From Paraflavitalea devenefica (GTDB taxonomy: Bacteria; Bacteroidota; Bacteroidia; Chitinophagales; Chitinophagaceae): a DNA stretch of 64,000 bases. Of the stretch, positions 32,567 through 39,596 are shown piece after piece. The notes below the pieces were generated by a model that had not been told where the DNA came from, did not search any database, and was given only the letters and a program-made list of their open reading frames with translations. Within the stretch, counting starts at the first letter, position 1, and every line of letters begins with the position of its first letter. The position numbers and the translations under genes are program-made. The stretch is taken from the NCBI RefSeq assembly GCF_011759375.1, contig NZ_JAARML010000003.1:310001-374000 (forward strand). Direction: 5' to 3'.

Positions 32567-35500
32567 TTATTTGAAATCTATTTTTATGCCGGCGGCAATC
32601 GTACGCGGCGCCGGATAGCCTGATATATAATCCGGATCAATATGCTGTTTATTGGCTCTCCATACAATACCGATATTATCGGCATATACATATACCTGTA
32701 CTGCCCCGAAGGGAAGCCTGGTGAGCCGGCGGCTGTTCAGATCATAACTGATACGGATATCCTGCAGGCGGAGATGGTCGCCTTTTTCCACCAGCACGCT
32801 GGAATACTTGTAAAAAACATCCCTTGGGTCATTGTTGGGATATTGCATGGAGGGAACATGGGTAGTAGTTTCATCGCCTGCTTTCTGCCAGCGTTTGCTG
32901 AAATCAGTATGGCCTTTGCCGCCATTGAATAGTTCATCATAGTTGATGGAAGACCTCCTGAAATAATAACCGGCTTTCCAGATCATATTGGCCGAAAGCT
33001 GCCATTGTTTCCAGCTAAAGGTATTGCGCAGGCTGCCAAAGAAAACAGGATTGGCCGGGCCATTGTATTGCAGGTTGTTGAAGTCAGTGGAGTTAAGAAT
33101 GGCACTGTAATCTTTGCTCTTAGCATTGTTCAGTAACCCTTGCGGGTCGCCGTTCTCATCAAGACCCATCCAGCGCAGACTGTACACAGAATGTACAGGC
33201 CTTTCTGCAAGCGGATTGAAAAAGTCGGGATTGTAATAAAAATTGATAGAGTTTTGCTGCACTTTGTATTCCGTTATCTCATCCCTGGTATGGCTGAAGA
33301 GGATAGTGCTCATCCAACTGAATTGCTTGGTATTGATATTTTGTGTATGGAGGGTAATATCAAAGCCGCTGCCTTTCATATTGGCTGTATTGCCCCGGAA
33401 AGCAGGATTGCCGGTGGTGGGGTCCAGCGGACTATTGCCGATCAGGTCTTTGGCGCGGCGGAGGTAATATTCAATGCTGCCGGTAATGCCCTTGTTAAGC
33501 GTGGCAAAATCTACCCCGATATTCATCATATACACTTTTTCCCAGCGCAGGGCCGGGTTGGGCGGGTTAATGATGCTGCCGGCTACAGCCCCATAGTTAT
33601 TAATGCCACCAATGAAAGCGGTGGTGAAGGCTGATACAGTACGGTCCACATTGCCATTATGGCCATTGGTAAGGCGTAACCGCAGGTAAGGCAGCCAGTT
33701 TGATGCCTGGTAAAAATCTTCTTTGCTCAGTTCCCAACTCATGCCTACCGACCAAAGTGGTACGCCTTTCTGGTTGGCTTTCACGCCAAAGATGTTCGAT
33801 TCATCCTTGCGGGCGCTGGCTGATACTGTATACCGCTGTTTGAACGTGTAGGCGGCATTCAAAAAATAAGAAATATAGCGATCGGTGGTAGTGCGGTTTT
33901 TCTTAATGAAAGGGATCATTTGCAGTTTCGAAGGGGCTTGGTAAAGCGGGAACTCGGTCACATAATCAACAGGCATGCTCGTTTGCCGGTCGGGATTATA
34001 GCCGTACTGGCGGTTATAAGATTCTTGGTTGGTGAAGCTTCTCAGTTCGGCGCCTGCAAAGGCGCTAATGGTATGTAGCTGATTCCAGGTACGGTTGTAA
34101 TCAACTTGTCCGCGGATATTGTGTGCCTGGTAATTGAGGTCGACTTCATCCAGTATATCCCCATAAGGCACCGGCGTGATAATGGTAGTGCTATCGATCT
34201 GGGTAAACTGGTTGATCAGGTCCCGGGTAAAATAGCTTTCTTCCACGTGCAGGTTACGGTGTTCCGAAAAACCCTTGTTGTATTGATACAGCACTTTTGC
34301 CGATAAGCCTTTCAGAAACTGGTATTTCAATCCCACATTAATACGGTAATCGGTGACCTGCGTTTTATTATTAGCTAACCGCAGCTCATCAAGAGGCCGG
34401 TAATTCCAGTCCAGCAACCGGCCGCCGCCGGCAGTATCTATATAGGGCTGCCTCATTTTGTAATGAATGGTCAGCGCCTGGCCGCTGGCATCCACCAGGT
34501 CGGCATAGGGATAGAAGAATGGTAAACTGCTTACTGCACCCTGCCATAATTGGGTCGCAGAAAAAATAATACCGGTGTTTAATTCCAGCTTCCGGTTCAG
34601 CCAGGCATAGGTATTATTGGCATTGAGGGTAATGCGTTCGTATTGGTTGCCGCGCTGGCTGTTCAGGTTCTTATCATAGCCGGTGGAAAAATAATACTGG
34701 TTATGAGGACCACCGCCACTGGCGCTGATGGCGTATTGCTGGTTGATGCTGTGGCGATAAAAATATTGCTCCAGGTCGTTGCGTACGTCCTGCTGCCGTA
34801 AAGCATCCAGCATGTCTTTGGCGGCTTCGGGTGATAACTCGCCCTCCCGTTTTTTGATCAGGATCTCTACAGCAGGCGACAAGGCGAGACGCAGGGGATT
34901 TGTTTCCCGTTCATTGTAATGGTCCTGCCCAAATAAGAGCTCTTCCACATCAATATAGTCACCGGAACCCAACACGGGTTGATAATACAGGTCAGGCTTG
35001 GCGCCCACTGTCACATTGGTGTTGAACGATAATTTGATGGGCTGGTTGTATTTACCGGTTTTGGTCGTGATCACGATCACGCCATTGGCCGCATAAGCGC
35101 CCCAGATGGAAGCGGCGGCGGCATCCTTCAGCACTGTTACACTTTCTATATCATTGGGGTTAATATTGTTCACATCGCCGGTATAGGGGAAATTGTCCAG
35201 GATGATCAATGGTTCGGGATTGGCGAAAATAGTGCTCCTGCCCCGGATGCTGATGGAGGATTGATTGGAGTTGCCGCCGGTTTGTACATTCTTGTTAAAC
35301 AGCAGACCACTGGTCACGCCGTCCAGCCGGTCAAGAATATTGGTAGATACCCGGCGGTTCAATAATTCGGGGCTTATTTTTACATAAGCGCCGGTGAGCT
35401 TTTCCACCGTGTTTTTCTGGTATCCATTGGAAACGATGACTTCTATTAATTCACTGGCTTCAGGTTTCAGGATAATCTGTACCTCCTGTTTGCCCTGCAG

Positions 35501-36016
35501 TTTGATGACCTCAGTCTCAAAGCTGATATTGGTCACAACAAGACTATCCTGCCGGAGAATATTGTTCAGCAGGAAATAACCCTTTTCATCACTGATGGTT
35601 TGACGGGCGCTGGCGGCAGCCACTACAGTGGCGCCGGCTATAGGATCGCCGGCAGGTGTAACGACCCTTCCGGTAACAGTAGTCCTGTCTGCCGGCAGCG
35701 ACAGGCCGGATGTAGTTTGTTGCTTTGGTTTCACCAGGATGTTTACCTGGAGTATTTCATAATCAAGAGGCTGGTCTTTAAAGATCTCTTTGAGTGCATC
35801 AAGGTAGGGGGCATTCGTTACATCGATGATTACTTTTTTGGTGTTTCGTAGCAGCGATTTATCGTAGATAAAGATGAGTTTTGTTTGTCGCTCGAAATCT
35901 TTGAAAACAGTTTCGAGGGAGGCTTGCTTATAGGAAAGCGTTACCCGCTGAGCAAGTCCGTGGACGCTCAATAGCAAGCAAGTGATGGTGAATAGTAAGA
36001 TAGTGGTTCTTTTCAC
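32567..36016 (-). CDS. SusC/RagA-family TonB-dependent receptor with STN signalling domain
   Basis: A 1149-residue outer-membrane transporter. Signal peptide 1-~22. An STN (secretin/TonB short N-terminal) domain at ~25-100 marks it as a trans-envelope signalling receptor that talks to the FecR protein encoded just upstream. Carboxypeptidase-regulatory-like domain ~112-185, then the plug ~200-315 (ILDNFPYTGDVNNINPNDIESVTVLKD, ANGVIVITTKTGKY). The usual VGYGTQKK segment is VSNGYQKNTV here. The barrel fills the rest and ends in aromatic ...IKIDFK. Forms a transporter with SusD (7-bp spacing). Ligand unknown. Confidence 0.94.
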   Translation of the reverse strand: MKRTTILLFTITCLLLSVHGLAQRVTLSYKQASLETVFKDFERQTKLIFIYDKSLLRNTKKVIIDVTNAPYLDALKEIFKDQPLDYEILQVNILVKPKQQTTSGLSLPADRTTVTGRVVTPAGDPIAGATVVAAASARQTISDEKGYFLLNNILRQDSLVVTNISFETEVIKLQGKQEVQIILKPEASELIEVIVSNGYQKNTVEKLTGAYVKISPELLNRRVSTNILDRLDGVTSGLLFNKNVQTGGNSNQSSISIRGRSTIFANPEPLIILDNFPYTGDVNNINPNDIESVTVLKDAAAASIWGAYAANGVIVITTKTGKYNQPIKLSFNTNVTVGAKPDLYYQPVLGSGDYIDVEELLFGQDHYNERETNPLRLALSPAVEILIKKREGELSPEAAKDMLDALRQQDVRNDLEQYFYRHSINQQYAISASGGGPHNQYYFSTGYDKNLNSQRGNQYERITLNANNTYAWLNRKLELNTGIIFSATQLWQGAVSSLPFFYPYADLVDASGQALTIHYKMRQPYIDTAGGGRLLDWNYRPLDELRLANNKTQVTDYRINVGLKYQFLKGLSAKVLYQYNKGFSEHRNLHVEESYFTRDLINQFTQIDSTTIITPVPYGDILDEVDLNYQAHNIRGQVDYNRTWNQLHTISAFAGAELRSFTNQESYNRQYGYNPDRQTSMPVDYVTEFPLYQAPSKLQMIPFIKKNRTTTDRYISYFLNAAYTFKQRYTVSASARKDESNIFGVKANQKGVPLWSVGMSWELSKEDFYQASNWLPYLRLRLTNGHNGNVDRTVSAFTTAFIGGINNYGAVAGSIINPPNPALRWEKVYMMNIGVDFATLNKGITGSIEYYLRRAKDLIGNSPLDPTTGNPAFRGNTANMKGSGFDITLHTQNINTKQFSWMSTILFSHTRDEITEYKVQQNSINFYYNPDFFNPLAERPVHSVYSLRWMGLDENGDPQGLLNNAKSKDYSAILNSTDFNNLQYNGPANPVFFGSLRNTFSWKQWQLSANMIWKAGYYFRRSSINYDELFNGGKGHTDFSKRWQKAGDETTTHVPSMQYPNNDPRDVFYKYSSVLVEKGDHLRLQDIRISYDLNSRRLTRLPFGAVQVYVYADNIGIVWRANKQHIDPDYISGYPAPRTIAAGIKIDFK

Positions 36017-36126
36017 GCCAGCCCTGTTGTTTTGGTTACTCTGTCCCCCCGCTAAAGGAAACCTTTCAACCCCTGTGGCGCTAACAGGTTATAGGCCTTT
36101 CAACAGGGATATAAAGAAAATCAAAA

Positions 36127-36165
36127 ACTGCGAACCATGAGCAAATATAACTCATGGTTCGCAGT
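36127..36165 (-). terminator. Rho-independent terminator after fecR-like gene
   Basis: A perfect 15-bp stem and 9-nt loop, followed on the minus strand by TTTTTGATTTTC. It sits between the FecR stop (36265) and the SusC start (36016), so SusCD is probably transcribed from its own promoter, with some read-through possible. Confidence 0.9.
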
Positions 36166-36264
36166 AGTAAGAAGATTGCTGCATGTTTCTGTGCATGCAG
36201 CACAGGATGGCTTAATGATTAATGGGAAACTTCTTTATGGAGTCAATCAACTGATTGATTTGTA

Positions 36265-37515
36265 TCATATTGTAACTACTATTTTTCTCTCTTTCCGCTT
36301 TAATTCGAGCTTTATACCCTGCGATTGCAGGGCCTCCAGCGCAACATCTATTGAATAAGATCTTGGAATTTTACCAGCTAATGACATTGCGGGTAATGTT
36401 CCTCTGTATTCAATACCCAGATTATACCACCGGGCAATGTTCTCCAACACTACTTTTAAGTCCGATTCCAAACTGATGAATCCATTCCGCCAGGGTACTG
36501 CCGTAGCAATATCAACCTTTGTTACCTGCCGGATCTTTCCATCTGTATGCACAGCGGCCTCCTGGCCAGGTTTTAATACCTGCTTTGCTTCTTTGGTGGT
36601 GAGCTTTACAGCACCTTCCAGGAGTGTAGTCCTGATCAGGGCGTCATCGGTATAGGCATTCACATTGAAGGTAGTGCCCAGTACTTCCACCGTACCGCCA
36701 TCTTCTTTTTGCGGTCCTTGTATCTCCACCCGGAAAGGTTTATTCTTATTGGGTGTGATCTTAAAAAAAGCCTCACCGGTAAGCAAAACTTTCCTTTCGC
36801 TACCGGCGAAGGCTATAGGAAAACGCAATGATGAAGCCGCATTGAGCCAGGCTATACTTCCGTCGGGAAGTACCACCTCGTACTGTCCACCCCGGGGGGT
36901 AGTTACAGTATTGTAAAGAACTGTTGATCCAACAGCTATTGGATCCCGACCGTTGGCTTCATTTCCACTATATATTAACCGTCCATTGGTCCTTGATATA
37001 CTGATCTTGTGCTGCTGTATCTTTTGCTCATCACCGGTATTGTCCAGTGCTACCGTTTGCCCATCCATCAGGGTTAAGGTCGCTTTTGAACTGCCGGGCA
37101 GGATATCATCTTTTATCTCAGCATTGCCATTGGTATGCTGTTGCTCTGCTACTACAGGTTGTTGTTGGGTAGCAGATTGGAAGTAAAACCAACCCGCTAC
37201 TGACAAACCTATTACCGCTGCGGCGGCCGCATATTTCCACCACATCCTTTTGGCGGGCTGAAGCTGAATTATCCGGGCGGCCGGATCTATCTGCTGCATT
37301 GTTTTCTGCCAGATAGCGTCACTATCCACCTCGGAGAAGACTTTCAGCTTCTCTGCCAACACCTTCGGGTTCATCAGTTCAGCTAACAAAGAGCGGTTTT
37401 CAGGTGATTCAGCCAACCAGGTATCCAGCTCTGCCTGCTCCTCACGGCTCAACGTCCCTTCCCGATACTTACTAATCAGGTTTGATATGATTTCAATTTT
37501 GTCCTGCTTTTCCAT
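36265..37515 (-). CDS. FecR-family anti-sigma factor
   Basis: A 416-residue inner-membrane protein. Cytoplasmic N-terminal anti-sigma region ~1-90 (ISKYREGTLSREEQAELDTWLAESPENRSLL), one membrane helix ~94-112, a periplasmic FecR domain (TPRGGQYEVVLPDGSIAWLNAASSLRFP; VLLTGEAFFKI) and a DUF4974-type C-terminal domain (~335-416) that contacts the SusC STN domain. It holds the ECF sigma encoded 100 bp upstream inactive until the receptor is loaded. Gene order sigma-fecR-susC-susD on one strand is the standard Bacteroidota arrangement. Confidence 0.94.
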   Translation of the reverse strand: MEKQDKIEIISNLISKYREGTLSREEQAELDTWLAESPENRSLLAELMNPKVLAEKLKVFSEVDSDAIWQKTMQQIDPAARIIQLQPAKRMWWKYAAAAAVIGLSVAGWFYFQSATQQQPVVAEQQHTNGNAEIKDDILPGSSKATLTLMDGQTVALDNTGDEQKIQQHKISISRTNGRLIYSGNEANGRDPIAVGSTVLYNTVTTPRGGQYEVVLPDGSIAWLNAASSLRFPIAFAGSERKVLLTGEAFFKITPNKNKPFRVEIQGPQKEDGGTVEVLGTTFNVNAYTDDALIRTTLLEGAVKLTTKEAKQVLKPGQEAAVHTDGKIRQVTKVDIATAVPWRNGFISLESDLKVVLENIARWYNLGIEYRGTLPAMSLAGKIPRSYSIDVALEALQSQGIKLELKRKERKIVVTI

Positions 37516-37615
37516 AAGTAATAAGGTGATAATTGAGTGTTTGAGCCTTAACAGGTCTGATACAATATATAAACAACCAGTACAGGCTTTTTGACAAAAA
37601 GATTTTTATGTTTTT

Positions 37616-38257
37616 TTAAGATCTGTTGTTTTTGGGGGCGACGGGCAGGGGGGAGTCATCCCTATTATATTGATAATGACCTGCCCCGTACAGGCAACCT
37701 GCCATGATCAGGAAAACCAGGATCTTGCCACGCAGCAACTGAAGGGCCCTTGCTTTCTGGTTCAATACATTCCGGGTCGAGATGCCCAGTTTGGCAGCCG
37801 CTTCTTCGGTAGTGGCGCCTTCAAAATACAACTGCTTGAACACCGCCCTGCACATCCTGGGCAGGTCTTCTATATACGGATACAATTTCTTCAGCAATTC
37901 AGCCTCGATCATTTTACGGGAAAAATCGTCTTCCGCAGCGGCCTGCAGGTAGGATAATTCATTATTGGAAGCCAGCCTGCGCTGCTTTTGCTTCAGCAGG
38001 TTGAAGCAGGCATTGCGGGTGGCAGTATAGAGAAATCCCTTTATATGTTCTTCGTTGTTAAACTGGGCGCGGCCATGCCATAACTTGGTGAAAGTATCTG
38101 CCACCACATCCTCCGCCTCTGCAGGATCAAGTCCCAGTTGCACCGCCACATAACACAATAGCCGGTGCTGTTCTTTGAACACCTGTTCAAAAGCACCTGC
38201 TTTACCCTCCCGGAAGGCAGCTATCCAATCGGCTTTATCCTGGAACTTCGGGGTCAT
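37616..38257 (-). CDS. ECF sigma factor with C-terminal membrane helix
   Basis: A 213-residue RNA polymerase sigma factor. Region 2 at ~22-90 (FKEQHRLLCYVAVQLGLDPAEAEDVVADTFTKLW; TRNACFNLLKQ), region 4 at ~120-175 (LPRMCRAVFKQLYFEGATTEEAAAKLGIS). I chose ATG 38257 since an upstream start at 38395 would add 46 residues with no sigma similarity. Unusual: the tail after region 4 is a hydrophobic stretch KILVFLIMAGCLYGAG (178-193) and a polar end, so the factor may be membrane-tethered, as in other SusCD-linked sigmas. Presumably directs SusCD transcription when FecR releases it. The leader is long (see 38258-38750). Confidence 0.9.
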   Translation of the reverse strand: MTPKFQDKADWIAAFREGKAGAFEQVFKEQHRLLCYVAVQLGLDPAEAEDVVADTFTKLWHGRAQFNNEEHIKGFLYTATRNACFNLLKQKQRRLASNNELSYLQAAAEDDFSRKMIEAELLKKLYPYIEDLPRMCRAVFKQLYFEGATTEEAAAKLGISTRNVLNQKARALQLLRGKILVFLIMAGCLYGAGHYQYNRDDSPLPVAPKNNRS

Positions 38258-38501
38258 TGCGGTGCGGGATGGTCGTTTTATTTGATTAGGTAAAATAAAA
38301 AAAATAGCCCAACGTCTGCCATATAGCAGCGCAGCAAAAAGATAAGGCTTAACCTGTTCAGGGAAGAAATGATCACAAAAATCAAACCCCGGCAAACAGT
38401 TTATCTGATAAGGGGGAGAGTGCTATGGACTGGTTGGTTGCCGGATTGCAAAGTACCTGTATATGCCTTATTTATACCGGTTCGATGCAGGTGCAAGTTT
38501 A

Positions 38502-38536
38502 CAAAATTAAATAGTACAACCAGCGCATAGTACAAA
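38502..38536 (-). promoter_or_regulatory. Candidate promoter of the ECF sigma gene with direct repeat
   Basis: On the minus strand: TTTG, then 23 bp, then TAATTTTG, close to the phylum consensus although the spacer is long. The spacer contains the duplicated 9-mer TTGTACTAT (16-nt period), possibly a binding site. The start codon is ~245 nt downstream. Confidence 0.4.
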
Positions 38537-38603
38537 TCATCCTGCGCCAAAATGTTGCCATTTATCGCCACCAGGGCGGGTGAGCAGTAAGAATGTTCAA
38601 AAA

Positions 38604-38619
38604 TTTGATGTAGATCAAA
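38604..38619. promoter_or_regulatory. FNR/CRP-like dyad TTTGAT-N4-ATCAAA
   Basis: A perfect 6-bp palindrome around GTAG, extended by one more A/T pair on each side (18 bp). It matches the TTGAT-N4-ATCAA site class recognised by Crp/Fnr-type regulators. It lies ~70 bp upstream (on the minus strand) of the candidate sigma promoter. No Crp/Fnr gene is in the window. Confidence 0.5.
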
Positions 38620-38644
38620 TCGCCGGAACACCTCCTGAAACCAC

Positions 38645-38690
38645 AAGGCTTCAGGGGTAACACGCAGGTGTTTCCACTGAAGCCTTTTTT
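38645..38690 (+). terminator. Orphan plus-strand terminator
   Basis: A 10-bp perfect stem (38645-38654 AAGGCTTCAG with 38677-38686), with an inner AACAC/GTGTT helper stem in the loop, followed by TTTTT. No plus-strand gene is upstream: the nearest genes on both sides are on the minus strand. It could end a small RNA transcribed toward the right, or be a leader structure. Confidence 0.6.
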
Positions 38691-38750
38691 TAAAACAGGT
38701 GAGAATTGTCTGGCCGGCCGTAGCAATCATGGCTACTTTCCCTGGGATAA

Positions 38751-39158
38751 TTACTTTTTGAAGGCGCGTGCCATGGCTAGCGTATCATAGCAATCGCGGA
38801 AGTGAACGAGCTGGCCATCATCATTAAACTCAGAGGTCATGGCCCAGATAGAGGAAAAGAGCTTACCAGTCTCTTTTACCCTGCCTTTGCAATAACCGGT
38901 TGATACAACGAGGTGCTCATTTTCAAGAATGTGTTCCGGCACAAACTCTGTGTACTCCACCTCGTCATCCATCTGTTTGAAAAATGCTTTCACATCATTC
39001 GGTCCGTGGTAAATACCGGCATGGGGAATGTCCGGTTCGCCCATTACCTCCCAGATCACATCTTTGTGCAAACAGGAGATGATATAGGGAATATCACCGC
39101 GGCTGAAAGCATCATACATTTTGTTGACTGTTTTGCCATAACGCACTAAGGTTTCCAT
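38751..39158 (-). CDS. SnoaL/NTF2-like protein
   Basis: A 135-residue cytoplasmic protein with the NTF2-like cone pattern: VNKMYDAFSRGDIPYIISCLHKDVIWEV, GPNDVKAFFKQMDDEVEYTEF, LVVSTGYCKGRVKETGKLFSSIW, then HFRDCYDTLAMARAF. Catalytic function is not inferable: the family includes isomerases, hydrolases and non-enzymes. No operon partners. Upstream on the minus strand, 39159-39596 has no recognised promoter. Confidence 0.85.
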   Translation of the reverse strand: METLVRYGKTVNKMYDAFSRGDIPYIISCLHKDVIWEVMGEPDIPHAGIYHGPNDVKAFFKQMDDEVEYTEFVPEHILENEHLVVSTGYCKGRVKETGKLFSSIWAMTSEFNDDGQLVHFRDCYDTLAMARAFKK

Positions 39159-39596
39159 AAAAACAATTTTGGTGGTGAAAAAATGTTTGGAAATACATCA
39201 TAGCTGGATAAGGCGATAAGGCGGGTAGGTTGGGGACCAGGGATGCGGAGGAGGGACAGGATGACTGATAAAAATGCAGGATATAAAAGGTACGAACTTT
39301 AAGACCCCAAAAGTGCAAAGAGGGTCATCTTTATTATTGATTATTGAGCAGCGTCATCAATTTTGGAAAAGCAACACTTTTAAATTTTAATATCCGCTGG
39401 TTGTAACATTTTCCCTCAGGCTAATGTCTATTCATTTTCCCTGGGCTTGCCCGGTCTCAAGCGGACAGTGGTTGTACCGAAAGCGAACACCGGGAACCTA
39501 AAAATTAGATGTAAGTAGCTGATTATGAAAAATGTATGACACTGGCATCTTTATGGTTGCTATACAGTGATTTTTTATTCTTAACGATTCATAGCC
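39159..39596. other. Intergenic region, 438 bp
   Basis: Between the divergent SnoaL-like and ABC-permease genes. No gene, no strong inverted repeat and no clear phylum-type promoter was found. Short reading frames here (for example 39112-39318 and 39498-39692 on the minus strand) have no protein-like features. Confidence 0.5.

Larger units (their letters stand above)
38258..38750. other. 493-bp leader/regulatory region of the sigma gene; no secure gene
   Basis: A 109-codon minus-strand frame (38401-38730) is present but contains a palindrome and a terminator hairpin and resembles no family I know, so I do not call it. Regulatory structure instead: -7 box TAATTTTG on the minus strand (plus 38502-38509) with TTTG 23 bp upstream; a direct repeat TTGTACTAT x2 on the minus strand at a 16-nt period (38511-38519, 38527-38535); an FNR-like dyad at 38604-38619; and a plus-strand terminator at 38645-38690. 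The sigma mRNA would have a ~240-nt leader. Confidence 0.5.

Noticed and set aside
31180..38257. Polysaccharide utilisation locus
   Set aside because: SusCD with sigma/FecR is clear, but no glycoside hydrolase, lyase or sugar kinase is adjacent, so a glycan substrate is not supported.
38258..38395. Upstream start adding 46 residues to the ECF sigma factor
   Set aside because: The added residues do not resemble sigma region 2 and cross leader sequence; ATG 38257 starts properly before region 2.
38401..38730. 109-codon minus-strand frame upstream of the sigma gene
   Set aside because: It contains a perfect FNR-like dyad and a terminator hairpin, shows no known family, and lies where a leader is expected. 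Possible but not called.
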